A stretch of DNA of 64,000 bases from Terribacillus halophilus. GTDB lineage: Bacteria; Bacillota; Bacilli; Bacillales; Amphibacillaceae. A program made the position numbers and the translations under genes. The stretch is from positions 62,001 through 126,000 of the forward strand of contig NZ_FMZB01000001.1 in the NCBI RefSeq assembly GCF_900101385.1, written 5' to 3'. Positions 42,497 to 51,906 of this stretch are shown one piece after another (position 1 is the first letter of the stretch; every line of letters starts with the position of its first letter). The notes under the pieces were generated by a model. It worked only from the letters and a program-made list of their open reading frames with translations. It was not told where the DNA came from and searched no databases.

Positions 42497-42537
42497 TATA
42501 TTACAGTTTCCCCGCCTGGGTGCAGGATAAACGGGAG

Positions 42538-42666
42538 TCATTTTAAATTTACAGACGATTTACTTGTCTCATTTATGTCATGGATTTTTCCTTCACTGCG
42601 AAAAAGACCGATGATGCTGAAACTGATGATCAGCAAGACAAAAATGCCGATCAGCCATTTTTGCAT
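42538..42666 (-). CDS. 42-residue single-pass membrane protein
   Basis: Missed by length filters. On the minus strand ATG at 42666 follows AAGGGGGAAATTAT (complement of 42667-42680), a strong ribosome binding site. The frame runs 42 codons to TGA (complement of 42538-42540): MQKWLIGIFVLLIISFSIIG as membrane helix, then a polar tail LFRSEGKIHDINETSK and short end. A weak promoter (TTAAAA, 17 nt, TATACA) lies upstream. It is convergent with the yocH-like gene and divergent from the DEAD-box gene. No known family is recognised. It could be a stress-related small membrane protein, but no function can be given. Confidence 0.6.
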   Translation of the reverse strand: MQKWLIGIFVLLIISFSIIGLFRSEGKIHDINETSKSSVNLK

Positions 42667-42775
42667 ATAATTTCCCCCTTAATATGTGTATACTAGTATC
42701 TTACAAACATTTTAAGTGTACATCTATGGAAATTTCTCATAATAATCATGGAAAAAGTATGAAAGAGGGAACAAC

Positions 42776-43927
42776 ATGAAGCTGTTCAATGACTTGAACT
42801 TACAAAATAAACGGCTTGAATTATTACATAAATTGGGTTTGAATGAACCGACCCCGGTACAGCAGCAGGCTATCCCGGAAATCCTGACAGGGAAAGATGT
42901 GATTGCCAAAGCACAAACTGGTACAGGCAAGACGCTTGCGTTCCTGCTTCCGATACTGGAGATGCTGGAGACTGATAATACAGGTATTCAAGCACTCATT
43001 CTCAGTCCGACGAGGGAGCTGGCCATCCAGATTTATGATGAATTGGCAAAGCTGATTCATCCTGAGGAAGAAGTCGGTACGCTCGCTGTATATGGTGGAC
43101 AAGATATCATCAAGCAGCTTAAAAAATTGGAAGGGCGAGTGGATATCGTTGTCGCGACACCAGGTCGGCTCCTCGATCATATGCGCCGCGGCACGGTGGA
43201 TCTCTCCCATGTCCGGACATTTGTCCTCGATGAGGCAGATCAGATGCTGCATATGGGTTTCTGGCATGACGTCAAGGACGTTGCGGCTGCTCTGCCTGAT
43301 GCGAAACAGACACTGTTGTTCTCTGCGACCATGCCGAAGGAAATCCGTCAGCTGGCATCTTCCCAAATGCAGAAACCCAAGGAGATCACGATTCAATCAA
43401 CAAATGTGACCTTGAAGGAAATCAAGCAGATCGTACTGGAGATGCCGGATCGTGAGAAGCGGAATACATTGAAGGTACTATTGCAGATGTACCGTCCATT
43501 TGCTGCGATCATTTTCTGCAGGACGAGAAGACGTGCGTCTGAGCTGCATGGTTACTTGCGCGGTCTTGGATTTGAATCGGATGAATTGCACGGCGATCTG
43601 TCACAGGCAAAACGTGAACGGGCGATGAAGAATTTTCGAGATTACAAGACGCAGTTTCTTGTTGCGACGGATGTTGCTGCCAGAGGATTGGATGTGGAAG
43701 GTGTGACCCATGTATTCAATTATGATCTGCCGGAAGACACCGAAAGCTATATCCACCGTATTGGCCGAACAGGAAGGGCTGGCAGTACGGGCTTGACTGT
43801 AGCCTTTGTGACACCTCGCGACCGACACCAAATCAAACAGATCGAAAAAGAGACGAAGCAGCGTCTGCCGCGGAAAGAGCTCGTTTTTGGTGAAAACGGA
43901 AAACCTGATTTACGGGATGCAGAATAA
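42776..43927 (+). CDS. DEAD-box ATP-dependent RNA helicase
   Basis: A 383-aa minimal DEAD-box helicase. All motifs are present: Q motif EPTPVQQQAIP, I AQTGTGKT, Ia PTRELAIQ, GG, Ib TPGRLLD, II LDEADQML, III SAT, IV IIFCRTRRRA, V ATDVAARGLDV and VI HRIGRTGRAG. The C-terminus is short and lacks the extended RNA-binding tails of CshA or DbpA. It unwinds RNA duplexes, probably in ribosome assembly or cold adaptation. The start is preceded by GAAAGAGGG. It is transcribed alone; a promoter for the next operon starts eight bases after its stop. Confidence 0.9.
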   Translation: MKLFNDLNLQNKRLELLHKLGLNEPTPVQQQAIPEILTGKDVIAKAQTGTGKTLAFLLPILEMLETDNTGIQALILSPTRELAIQIYDELAKLIHPEEEVGTLAVYGGQDIIKQLKKLEGRVDIVVATPGRLLDHMRRGTVDLSHVRTFVLDEADQMLHMGFWHDVKDVAAALPDAKQTLLFSATMPKEIRQLASSQMQKPKEITIQSTNVTLKEIKQIVLEMPDREKRNTLKVLLQMYRPFAAIIFCRTRRRASELHGYLRGLGFESDELHGDLSQAKRERAMKNFRDYKTQFLVATDVAARGLDVEGVTHVFNYDLPEDTESYIHRIGRTGRAGSTGLTVAFVTPRDRHQIKQIEKETKQRLPRKELVFGENGKPDLRDAE

Positions 43928-43934
43928 ATATCCC

Positions 43935-43963
43935 TTGACAATTGAAAACAAGGGTACTACAAT
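43935..43963 (+). promoter_or_regulatory. Sigma-A promoter of the trp operon
   Basis: TTGACA (43935-43940), 17-nt spacer, TACAAT (43958-43963), near consensus. The transcript then has a leader of about 550 nt containing two T-boxes. Confidence 0.85.
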
Positions 43964-43969
43964 GAATGC

Positions 43970-44214
43970 AACATAACTGATACGTGAGCGAAGACGAAGA
44001 GTAGTAGCTTATGTGGTCACTTCAGAGAGCCGATGTTTGGTGAGAATCGGTGTGACACATAGGTGAATGGACTTCCGAGCATCATGGCTGAAATGACCAG
44101 TAGGCTGTGGCGGCAACTCCCCCGATAAGAGGAGCAAAGTGAGCTAGTTCGCTAGCTAACAAAGGTGGTACCACGGGTAATCTCGTCCTTTATTGGAGAG
44201 ATTGCCTTTTTTTA
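43970..44214 (+). promoter_or_regulatory. T-box leader 1 (tRNA-Trp)
   Basis: Stem I runs from about GAGCGAAGACGAAG to GAATGGACTTCC, with TGG (44068-44070, Trp codon) in the specifier loop. The conserved T-box motif AAAGGTGGTACCACG is at 44161-44175. The terminator stem is GGTAATCTC (44176-44184) with GAGATTGCC (44198-44206) followed by a long T-tract. Uncharged tRNA-Trp should stabilise the antiterminator and allow read-through. Confidence 0.92.
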
Positions 44215-44220
44215 TACACT

Positions 44221-44500
44221 AAATCGTGGATGAAGAGGAGTACATGCTGCTAGATTTGCACAGAGAGCCGGGTGTGGTGGGATCCCGGCCAAATCGGCAG
44301 CATGGAATGGACTTCAGAGAGATTCCCTGAACAATAGTAGGGGAATCCGGTTTCCCCCGTTACCGGGATAGGATATCAGGCTTGTGCCTCGTATCCGAAT
44401 GAGCGGAAAGTGAGAACTTTCAATAGAGGTGGCACCGCGGTGAAGAACCGTCCCCTATGCATATGAAGCAATTCATGTGCGTAGGGGACGGTTTTTTATT
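44221..44500 (+). promoter_or_regulatory. T-box leader 2 (tRNA-Trp)
   Basis: A second complete T-box. The specifier loop again holds TGG (44308-44310) in GAATGGACTTC, pairing GAAG (near 44231) with CTTC. The T-box motif is AGAGGTGGCACCGCG (44425-44439) and the terminator stem is AACCGTCCCCTA (from 44446) with TAGGGGACGGTT, followed by six T. It lies directly behind leader 1, so tryptophan limitation is sensed twice in series. Confidence 0.92.
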
Positions 44501-44523
44501 TTAAAAAAGAGGGAGCGAGAAAG

Positions 44524-45927
44524 ATGATGGTTACAGAAAGCATGCGATATGAAAAGAAGCAATTGAACGGAGACACATTGACGCCAGTCGTGATTTACAA
44601 ACGACTGACAGGAGAGAAGAAGTTTTTATTGGAGAGTTCGGTACACCATGCAGGAAAGGGACGCTATTCCATCATCGGTGCCAACCCTTACAAAGAACTG
44701 ATTGGCAAGGGACGGGAAACGCTGGTCAAGGTAGCTGATCAGAAAGAAAAAGTTGCCCAAAAGCCGTTAGAAGTTTTGAAGGAGCAGATAAGCGGCATGC
44801 AGCTTCCGATTGATTTTCCTTTTTACGGCGGTGCGGTCGGATACATGGCATACGATTCTATCCGGCAATATGAAGCAATAGGTGATGTGCCGAAGGATCC
44901 GATCGGGATGCCGGAAATTCATTTCATGTTTTATGAAGATATGATCGTATACGACCATAAGCATCAGCAAATCACGCTGCTGGCAGTTGATAGCACAGGC
45001 AGCAGATCGGAAGAAATGCTTCGGTCAAGACTGGATGAGATGGAAAAAGAGATAACGACCTTCAAGGATATACCGGATGCCATGTTGGCGCCAGTACGAT
45101 TCCAGCCTGAAACGGATCAAGCGACTTTCATGCAAATGGTGGAAGATGCCAAAGCATATATCAAAGCAGGAGATGTATTCCAAATTGTGTTGTCACAGCG
45201 ACTGACTGCTGATTTCACAGGAGATGCTTTCAGTTTTTACCGGAAGCTGCGGGCGAGCAATCCTTCCCCGTATATGTTCTTCCTCGATTTCGACGATTAT
45301 ACGGTCCTTGGAGCTTCGCCTGAAAGCTTAATCAAAACAAGCGGCAATACAGTGACAGCTAATCCAATTGCAGGATCGAGACCACGTGGCAAGACGAGGA
45401 CACAGGATGAACGGCTGACAGATGAGCTATTGGCAGATGAAAAGGAACTGGCAGAGCATCGGATGCTTGTCGACTTAAGCCGCAATGATCTGGGTCGGGT
45501 GTGTAAGGTGGGCACCGTTGAGCTGACGAAATATATGGCGGTGGAAAAGTACCAGCACATCATGCATATCGTTTCCGAAGTACAAGGAGAGCTGGCAGAT
45601 GGCATGACTGGATTGGACGCACTGATAGCTGCTCTTCCAGCGGGCACAGTATCCGGCGCCCCGAAAATACGTGCAATGGAACTTATCAATCAATTTGAAA
45701 AGAAAAAACGCGGTCTCTACGCAGGGGCAGTGGGCTATATCAATATGAATGGCGATCTTGATCTGGCGCTTGCAATCCGGACGATGATCGTAAAGGACAA
45801 AAAAGCATATGTACAGACCGGAGCCGGGCTTGTATACGACTCCGATCCCGAAACGGAATATCACGAAACGCTGCACAAAGCGAAATCGTTAACGGAGGTT
45901 GGTTTACATGATTCTACTGATCGATAA
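44524..45927 (+). CDS. trpE: Anthranilate synthase component I
   Basis: Makes anthranilate from chorismate with ammonia supplied by TrpG. The 467-aa protein has the chorismate-binding hallmarks: N-terminal ESSVHHAGKGRYSIIGANP (Trp feedback site type), VFQIVLSQRL, SPESLIK, IAGSRPRGKTR, AEHRMLVDLSRNDLGRV, and C-terminal PAGTVSGAPKIRAMELI. Two ATGs at 44524 and 44527 are both preceded by AGAGGGAG. It overlaps trpG by 20 bp. Being first, it decides flow into the pathway. Confidence 0.96.
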   Translation: MMVTESMRYEKKQLNGDTLTPVVIYKRLTGEKKFLLESSVHHAGKGRYSIIGANPYKELIGKGRETLVKVADQKEKVAQKPLEVLKEQISGMQLPIDFPFYGGAVGYMAYDSIRQYEAIGDVPKDPIGMPEIHFMFYEDMIVYDHKHQQITLLAVDSTGSRSEEMLRSRLDEMEKEITTFKDIPDAMLAPVRFQPETDQATFMQMVEDAKAYIKAGDVFQIVLSQRLTADFTGDAFSFYRKLRASNPSPYMFFLDFDDYTVLGASPESLIKTSGNTVTANPIAGSRPRGKTRTQDERLTDELLADEKELAEHRMLVDLSRNDLGRVCKVGTVELTKYMAVEKYQHIMHIVSEVQGELADGMTGLDALIAALPAGTVSGAPKIRAMELINQFEKKKRGLYAGAVGYINMNGDLDLALAIRTMIVKDKKAYVQTGAGLVYDSDPETEYHETLHKAKSLTEVGLHDSTDR

Positions 45928-46510
45928 TTATGATTCTTTCACATATAACCTGTTTCAATATACAGCGGAACTTGGCGAAGAGGTTAAAGTGGTCCGCAAT
46001 GATGCACTAACTATCAAGGATATCGAAGCGCTGGATCCAGAAGCGATCATCATCTCACCAGGACCTGGCAGACCCGAGGATTCAGGGATCTGTGTCAAGG
46101 CAATCCGACATTTTACTGGCAAGATTCCAATACTCGGCATCTGTCTTGGACACCAGGCAATCGGCACAGCCTTCGGAGCAGACATCATCCGGGCCGGGCA
46201 AATCATGCACGGCAAGACATCGACACTTCGTTATGAAGGAGCAACGAGCATCGAGCAGGTCATCGGGGACTTACCGATCATGAGATATCATTCTCTCGTC
46301 ATTGATAGACATACTGTCCCGGATCAATTGGCAGTCACCGCTTATTCAGAGGGTGACGAGGAAATCATGGCTGTGGAGCATATTCATTATCCGGTATATG
46401 GTTTGCAGTTTCATCCGGAGTCGATCGGTACCGAAGCTGGTAAAGAAATCGTGAAGCATTTTATCCAACTCATGAAAGAAGGGGAAAGTAATGGAACCGT
46501 TATTGGCTAA
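45908..46510 (+). CDS. trpG: Anthranilate synthase glutamine amidotransferase component
   Basis: A 200-aa class I glutamine amidotransferase giving ammonia to TrpE. The catalytic Cys is in GICLGHQAIG, His and Glu in QFHPESI. ILLIDNYDSFTYNLFQY is the standard N-terminus. In B. subtilis this role is taken by PabA in the folate operon; here trpG is inside the trp operon. The gene overlaps trpE and trpD by 20 bp each, as expected for coupled translation. ATG 45908 is preferred to an upstream in-frame start because ACGGAGG precedes it. Confidence 0.94.
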   Translation: MILLIDNYDSFTYNLFQYTAELGEEVKVVRNDALTIKDIEALDPEAIIISPGPGRPEDSGICVKAIRHFTGKIPILGICLGHQAIGTAFGADIIRAGQIMHGKTSTLRYEGATSIEQVIGDLPIMRYHSLVIDRHTVPDQLAVTAYSEGDEEIMAVEHIHYPVYGLQFHPESIGTEAGKEIVKHFIQLMKEGESNGTVIG

Positions 46511-47507
46511 GCTGACAAACACAAAGGTTTTGACGTATGCAGAAGCATTGCAAGCATCACGTGAATTGCTGGACGGCACCATGCCGGATGCTGTCGCAGG
46601 AGCCTTCCTTTCCATGCTGCAAACACGTGGGGAAACAGCCGATGAAGTAGCCGGCATGGTGGAGGCAATCCGGGAAAAAGCACAAATCATCCCTCTTCAA
46701 GCTGCCAATGTGATGGATAACTGTGGTACAGGGGGCGATGGATCGCAAAGCTTCAATATCAGTACGACAGCTGCCTTTGTCATTGCTGGAGCTGGCGTTA
46801 CCATTGCCAAGCACGGCAATCGCAGTGTTTCCAGCAGAACCGGCAGTGCAGATGTACTGGAGAAGCTGGGTATCCCATTGTATTTGCCAGCTGAAGAGAT
46901 GACACATCTGCTTGAAGAGAATGGCATTGCCTTTCTTTTCGCACCTCATGTACATCCAGGTTTGAAGCAGGTGATGCAGCTTCGCAAAGTGCTGCGCATA
47001 CCGACGATTTTCAATTTGATCGGACCTTTGACCAACCCAGTGCAACTTGATTCACAGCTGCTCGGTATTTACCGTCGCGACATGCTGGTGATGATGGCAG
47101 AAGCTCTTCATAAGCTTGGGCGCAAGCGGGCAATCGTCATCAACGGCGCAGGCTACATGGATGAAGCATCACTGGCTGGAGAGAATCATCTCGTTTTGCT
47201 TGAGGATGGCAAGCAGACAGCCTTCACACTCCACCCGGAAGAAGTCGGTTTGCCGGTATATCCGCTGGAAGCAATCAAGGGCGGTGATGCGGCTGAGAAT
47301 GCAGACATTTTGCTGCGTGTATTGAACGGGGAGCCTGGTGTCCATAGGGATACTGTCATATTGAATGCTGGTCTTGGCATATTTGCCAATGGCAAAGCAC
47401 CCTCCATCCAGGAAGGAATCCAGCTTGCCAAGGAAAGTATCGATAGTGGTGCGGCGAGACAGAAGCTACAATATCTGATGGATTATAAAAAGGAAGTGAC
47501 TCCATGA
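46491..47507 (+). CDS. trpD: Anthranilate phosphoribosyltransferase
   Basis: Transfers phosphoribose from PRPP to anthranilate. The 338-aa protein has the glycine-rich PRPP motif DNCGTGGDGSQSFNISTTAAFV, KHGNRSVSSRTGSADVLEKLG for anthranilate binding and RTIFNLIGPLTNP-like IPTIFNLIGPLTNP. The start codon overlaps the end of trpG, and trpC starts within the last four bases (ATGA), so translation is coupled. Confidence 0.96.
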   Translation: MEPLLAKLTNTKVLTYAEALQASRELLDGTMPDAVAGAFLSMLQTRGETADEVAGMVEAIREKAQIIPLQAANVMDNCGTGGDGSQSFNISTTAAFVIAGAGVTIAKHGNRSVSSRTGSADVLEKLGIPLYLPAEEMTHLLEENGIAFLFAPHVHPGLKQVMQLRKVLRIPTIFNLIGPLTNPVQLDSQLLGIYRRDMLVMMAEALHKLGRKRAIVINGAGYMDEASLAGENHLVLLEDGKQTAFTLHPEEVGLPVYPLEAIKGGDAAENADILLRVLNGEPGVHRDTVILNAGLGIFANGKAPSIQEGIQLAKESIDSGAARQKLQYLMDYKKEVTP

Positions 47508-48286
47508 CATTCTTGGCAAGGATACTCGAAGAAAAACGGACAGAAATCAAAACATTAAAGCAAACGTATCGTTCGACAGCAGTACAGCGGAAGCCAATTT
47601 CCTTATATGGACGATTCCAGGAGCAGAAGCAGCTTCAGATCATTGCAGAAATCAAACGGGCTTCGCCCTCAAAAGGTATGATCAATCCGGATGTGATACC
47701 GGCGGAACAGGCAGAAATCTATGAAACAGCAGGTGCCGGGGCCATTTCCGTCTTGACTGATACACCGTTCTTCAAAGGTACGATGGATGACTTGGCAGCT
47801 GTCCGGGAAGCCGTCGAGCTCCCGATTTTGAATAAGGATTTTATCCTTGATGAAATTCAGATAGACAGGGCAGCGGATTATGGAGCCGATGTGATCCTGC
47901 TCATCGTCGCAGCTCTGGAAAAGGAACGGCTGCAAGCTCTTTATCAGTATGCGAAATCGAAAGAGCTGGATGTGCTGGTAGAGGTGCATGATGAAGAAGA
48001 ACTGGCACAAGCACAAGAACTTGGGGCAAATATTATCGGCATCAATAACCGGAACTTGAAAACCTTCGAAGTTGACTTAGGTGTGACAGAGCGATTGATA
48101 GAAAAAATCGATACCTCAGCTACACTTGTCATCAGCGAAAGCGGCATGGCTGTTCCAGAAGATGCTGCCCGTGTTGCAAAAGCAGGTGCAAAGGGCATCC
48201 TTGTCGGGGAAACGCTCATGCGTGCTTCTGAAGTATCCTCCGTATTGAAATCACTCCAAGTTCCTGTAGGAGCAAAGCCATTATGA
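47504..48286 (+). CDS. trpC: Indole-3-glycerol phosphate synthase
   Basis: Closes the indole ring of CdRP. The 260-aa TIM-barrel shows the catalytic Lys and Glu: IAEIKRASPSKG, VLTDTPFFKG, NKDFILDEIQI, LLIVAAL, LVEVHDEEEL and GINNRNLKTFEVDL, ending with SESGM. It starts in a 4-bp overlap with trpD and overlaps trpF by 4 bp. Confidence 0.96.
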   Translation: MTFLARILEEKRTEIKTLKQTYRSTAVQRKPISLYGRFQEQKQLQIIAEIKRASPSKGMINPDVIPAEQAEIYETAGAGAISVLTDTPFFKGTMDDLAAVREAVELPILNKDFILDEIQIDRAADYGADVILLIVAALEKERLQALYQYAKSKELDVLVEVHDEEELAQAQELGANIIGINNRNLKTFEVDLGVTERLIEKIDTSATLVISESGMAVPEDAARVAKAGAKGILVGETLMRASEVSSVLKSLQVPVGAKPL

Positions 48287-48891
48287 TCGTAAAAATATGC
48301 GGGATCCAGTCAGTTGAGGCTGGGAAAGAGGCAGTGGAAGCAGGGGCTGACATGATCGGCTTCGTCTTTGCCGACAGCAGACGGAGAGTGTCACCTGAGC
48401 TAGCTGCCAGCATCAGCCGGGAGCTGCCGGCAAAAGTAAAAACAGTAGGGGTGTTCGTCAACGAACCAATCGAAAGTTTGCGGGATATTGCCGAAACTGC
48501 GGGGCTGGATTATATCCAGCTGCATGGAGATGAAACACCAGCTTACGTCAAATCCATCAGTAAGCCGGTCATAAAGGCCTTTTCGATTGCGTCAGAGGGG
48601 GATTTGAAGCAGCTGGAGGCATATTCTTGTGATTATTATTTGCTGGATAGTCCGGCAGAAGCATATCGCGGAGGTAACGGCACGACATTCGACTGGTCGC
48701 TGGCAAGCTCCAATTCAGTACCGAGGGAAAAACTTTTCCTTGCAGGTGGTTTGCATGCCGGTAATGTGCAGCGGGCCATTCAGGAAGTGCGCCCTGGGGG
48801 AGTCGACGTCAGCAGCGGCGTGGAAACAGACAGACAAAAGGATCCGGTTAAAATCCAGCAATTTATTACAGCGACTAAGAAAGGGAAGTGA
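48283..48891 (+). CDS. trpF: Phosphoribosylanthranilate isomerase
   Basis: An Amadori isomerase making CdRP from PRA. The 202-aa TIM-barrel has the catalytic Cys in [24 protein letters not shown]-like YIQLHGDET, the catalytic Asp in [29 protein letters not shown] and DVSSGVE. It overlaps trpC by 4 bp, and trpB starts 5 bp after its stop. Confidence 0.96.
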   Translation: MIVKICGIQSVEAGKEAVEAGADMIGFVFADSRRRVSPELAASISRELPAKVKTVGVFVNEPIESLRDIAETAGLDYIQLHGDETPAYVKSISKPVIKAFSIASEGDLKQLEAYSCDYYLLDSPAEAYRGGNGTTFDWSLASSNSVPREKLFLAGGLHAGNVQRAIQEVRPGGVDVSSGVETDRQKDPVKIQQFITATKKGK

Positions 48892-48896
48892 AAAAT

Positions 48897-50102
48897 ATGG
48901 CTTTATATCCAACAGAAACGGGGCTTTATGGCAGCTTTGGCGGCCGTTTTGTACCTGAAACATTGATGCCAGCCATCTTGGAGCTAGAGCAGGCTTTCAA
49001 AGAAGCAAAAGAAGATCCAGCCTTCCAGGAAGAGATGGCATATTATTTGAAGCAATATATCGGACGAGAGACACCGCTTTATCATGCAGAACGATTATCG
49101 GCAACTCTGGGCGGACCGAAGATCTATTTGAAACGGGAAGACCTCAACCATACGGGTGCCCATAAAATCAACAATACAATCGGCCAGGCACTGCTGACAC
49201 AGCGGATGGGCAAGAAAAAGGTCGTTGCGGAAACAGGTGCCGGACAGCATGGTGTGGCCACCGCGACAGTCAGTGCTTTGCTTGGATTGGAATGCATCAT
49301 CTTCATGGGGAAGGAAGACGTCAGACGGCAGGCTTTGAATGTTTACCGAATGGAACTGCTTGGAGCACAGGTCGTATCCGTCGATCAAGGTAACGGTACA
49401 CTGAAAGATGCTGTAAATGAAGCGATGCGTTACTGGACAGCGAACGTCGAAGATACCCATTATATCTTCGGCACGGCAGCTGGTCCGCACCCATTTCCTC
49501 AAATCGTCCGGGACTTTCAGCGCGTCATCGGGGATGAAACGCGCAAGCAAATCATCGAAACCGAAGGAAAGCTTCCGGAAGCGATTGTTGCCTGCGTCGG
49601 CGGCGGAAGTAATGCAATCGGCATGTTCTATCCATTCGTGGAAGATCAAGAAGTGAAAATGTATGGTGTGGAAGCCGGCGGGAAAGGGTTACCGACAGGA
49701 GAGCATGCGGCTTCCCTTACCGAAGGAAAAGCAGGCATCTTGCATGGTTCATTATCCTATCTGCTGCAAAATGGCGACGGCCAAGTGCAGGAGGCCCATT
49801 CGATTTCTGCCGGGTTGGATTATCCAGGTGTCGGACCGGAGCACAGTTATTTGAAAGATGCTGGGCGCGTCACATATGATGCAGTCACCGACGAAGAAGC
49901 TTTGGAGGCAGTACGGCTTCTTTCCAGGACAGAAGGCATCATCCCAGCATTAGAAAGCGCGCATGCCGTGGCATACTGCAAAAAACTTGCACCGATGATG
50001 GGAACAGAAGATGTGCTGGTTGTCTGCTTGTCCGGACGCGGTGATAAAGATATGAATACAATCAGGGAAGCACATGAAACTGGAGGAGATTTCAATGACT
50101 AA
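48897..50102 (+). CDS. trpB: Tryptophan synthase beta chain
   Basis: PLP enzyme joining indole and serine. The 401-aa protein has [14 protein letters not shown] at the N-terminus, the PLP lysine in [39 protein letters not shown] and [13 protein letters not shown]. The start is ATG 48897 (GGGAAGTGA upstream) rather than an earlier GTG. It overlaps trpA by 8 bp, in line with a joint alpha2-beta2 complex. Confidence 0.97.
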   Translation: MALYPTETGLYGSFGGRFVPETLMPAILELEQAFKEAKEDPAFQEEMAYYLKQYIGRETPLYHAERLSATLGGPKIYLKREDLNHTGAHKINNTIGQALLTQRMGKKKVVAETGAGQHGVATATVSALLGLECIIFMGKEDVRRQALNVYRMELLGAQVVSVDQGNGTLKDAVNEAMRYWTANVEDTHYIFGTAAGPHPFPQIVRDFQRVIGDETRKQIIETEGKLPEAIVACVGGGSNAIGMFYPFVEDQEVKMYGVEAGGKGLPTGEHAASLTEGKAGILHGSLSYLLQNGDGQVQEAHSISAGLDYPGVGPEHSYLKDAGRVTYDAVTDEEALEAVRLLSRTEGIIPALESAHAVAYCKKLAPMMGTEDVLVVCLSGRGDKDMNTIREAHETGGDFND

Positions 50103-50868
50103 AGCGAAGCTGGATACCGCATTTCAAACGGTGGCAGATGCTGGAGAAAAAGCGTTCGTACCTTATATCATGGCTGGTGATGGCGGCTTGTCCGGCCTGA
50201 ATGAACGCATTCGTTTCCTCGCTGACTGCGGCGCAACAGCAATCGAACTGGGACTGCCGTTTTCGGATCCAGTCGCTGATGGCCCGACGATCCAGGCAGC
50301 AGGCATCCGTGCACTGGAAGCTGGTACAACTGTCCAAACCGTTTTGGATGAGGTGGCAAAGGAAAAAGCCAGCCGTACCGTGCCGCTTGTTATCATGACT
50401 TACTTGAATCCTGTTTTTGCTTATGGGGTGGAAGCTTTTGCATCCGCTTGTGCTGAAGCAGGCATATCCGGTCTCATCCTGCCTGACTTGCCGCTCGAGG
50501 AAGAAGGAATGGTAACAGAGGCACTGAAGAAGCAGGACATCGCATTGATTCGTTTGGTTGCATTGACGAGCACTCCTGCAAGGATCCAGGCACTTGCAGA
50601 GCGCGCGGAAGGATTCCTTTACGCAGTAACAGTGGCAGGAACGACAGGAGAAAGAGCAAGCTTCGTCGATCAGCTAGGCACACACCTGAAGGCATTGACA
50701 GAAGTCAGCAAGGCGCCTGTACTGGCCGGCTTTGGCGTCTCCACGCCAGAACATGTAAGAGAACTGAGCCAGTACTGTGACGGAGTGGTAGTAGGAAGCA
50801 AGATCGTCGATGCCTTGCATCAAGGAAACAGACAGCAAGTGAAAGATTTGATTGCTTCCAGGAAATAA
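50095..50868 (+). CDS. trpA: Tryptophan synthase alpha chain
   Basis: Cleaves indole-3-glycerol phosphate to indole, which is channelled to TrpB. The 257-aa TIM-barrel shows the catalytic Glu in [14 protein letters not shown], the catalytic Asp in [10 protein letters not shown], the loop GTTGER, and [10 protein letters not shown] for phosphate binding. ATG 50095 follows GGAGGAG; the reading frame upstream lies within trpB. It is the last gene of the operon and is followed by a terminator. Confidence 0.96.
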   Translation: MTKAKLDTAFQTVADAGEKAFVPYIMAGDGGLSGLNERIRFLADCGATAIELGLPFSDPVADGPTIQAAGIRALEAGTTVQTVLDEVAKEKASRTVPLVIMTYLNPVFAYGVEAFASACAEAGISGLILPDLPLEEEGMVTEALKKQDIALIRLVALTSTPARIQALAERAEGFLYAVTVAGTTGERASFVDQLGTHLKALTEVSKAPVLAGFGVSTPEHVRELSQYCDGVVVGSKIVDALHQGNRQQVKDLIASRK

Positions 50869-50888
50869 GCGAGGTGACTGGAATCAGG

Positions 50889-50926
50889 GAGTGGAGAAAA
50901 GGATGTTTTCTCTGCTCTTTTTTATT
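50889..50926 (+). terminator. Intrinsic terminator of the trp operon
   Basis: GAGTGGAGAAAA pairs with TTTTCTCTGCTC (two G-U pairs), 5-nt loop, T-rich tail. Confidence 0.82.
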
Positions 50927-51009
50927 TTGGAAGGGTTGGTTTGATTCAGTGAAACATTTTCCAGCATCCATCCGTATATGTATTGAATAAGAAAGGAAGG
51001 ATGGTGCGG

Positions 51010-51906
51010 ATGCTTGAATTGAAAGATGTGACCAAAAGGTTCGGCAGCCATACTGCTGTAGATCAGCTGACATTATCGATACCAGAGGGAGAAATATTTG
51101 GATTCCTAGGAGCTAATGGTGCCGGGAAAACAACTACTTTCCGTATGATTCTTAATCTACTGGAGAATACGGAAGGAGAAATATTCTGGCAAGGTAAAAA
51201 GATTACATATGATCAAAGCAATGAAATAGGCTATCTCCCAGAAGAACGCGGACTTTATCCAAAGCTAACCGTGAAGGATCAGCTCGTATACCTGGCCAAA
51301 CTTAGGGGCATGGCAAAGGCAGACAGTGTCAAGGCGCTTAAAAGATGGCTGGAGCGGTTCAACATCACAGAATATGAAAACAAAAAAGTGGAAGAGCTGT
51401 CCAAAGGGAATCAGCAGAAAATACAATTCATATCCGCTGTATTACACAATCCCCGTCTGCTGATACTGGATGAACCGTTCTCGGGATTGGACCCAGTTAA
51501 TGTGGAAATGCTGAAGCAAGCAGTCATCGAGTTAAAACAAGCGGGAACCTCAATCATATTTTCTTCTCACCGTATGGAGCACGTAGAAGAGCTATGCCGT
51601 TTCCTTTGCATCATGAAACATGGAAGCCCCGTTGTGGAAGGTGATTTGGTAGAAATAAAGCGTTCTTTCCGCAAAAAGAACATTATCATCGCAGCGGATT
51701 ATGACTTAACCTTCTTAAAAGAAACTGCCGGCGTTGTAAAGTATCAGGAAACACAGCAGGGCTGCAAACTTCAAATTGCTTCTTCGGAAGATGCAGAGAC
51801 CGTTTGGCGCCAGCTGACCGAGAAGGGATTTGTCCGTAAATTCGAAGTAGAAGAACCTACTTTGAACGATATTTTCATCGAAAAGGCAGGTGAGTCTTAT
51901 GCGTAA
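51010..51906 (+). CDS. yhaQ: ABC transporter ATP-binding protein (YhaQ-like)
   Basis: A 298-aa ATPase, the same length as B. subtilis YhaQ. Walker A GANGAGKTTTFRM, signature LSKGNQQKIQFISAVL, Walker B LLILDEPFSGLDP and H-loop SSHRMEHVEEL. The C-terminal third (residues about 215-298) is a DUF4162-type domain ending EEPTLNDIFIEKAGE, which marks the Na+- or antibiotic-exporter type. ATG 51010 has GGAAGG 9 nt upstream. It overlaps the permease gene by 8 bp. The substrate is unknown, perhaps Na+ or a drug. Confidence 0.87.
   Translation: MLELKDVTKRFGSHTAVDQLTLSIPEGEIFGFLGANGAGKTTTFRMILNLLENTEGEIFWQGKKITYDQSNEIGYLPEERGLYPKLTVKDQLVYLAKLRGMAKADSVKALKRWLERFNITEYENKKVEELSKGNQQKIQFISAVLHNPRLLILDEPFSGLDPVNVEMLKQAVIELKQAGTSIIFSSHRMEHVEELCRFLCIMKHGSPVVEGDLVEIKRSFRKKNIIIAADYDLTFLKETAGVVKYQETQQGCKLQIASSEDAETVWRQLTEKGFVRKFEVEEPTLNDIFIEKAGESYA

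Noticed and set aside
42461-42670. A 69-aa plus-strand frame after the yocH-like gene
   Set aside because: Its start lies inside the terminator hairpin of the preceding gene, and the minus-strand 42-residue frame in the same place has a much better ribosome binding site.
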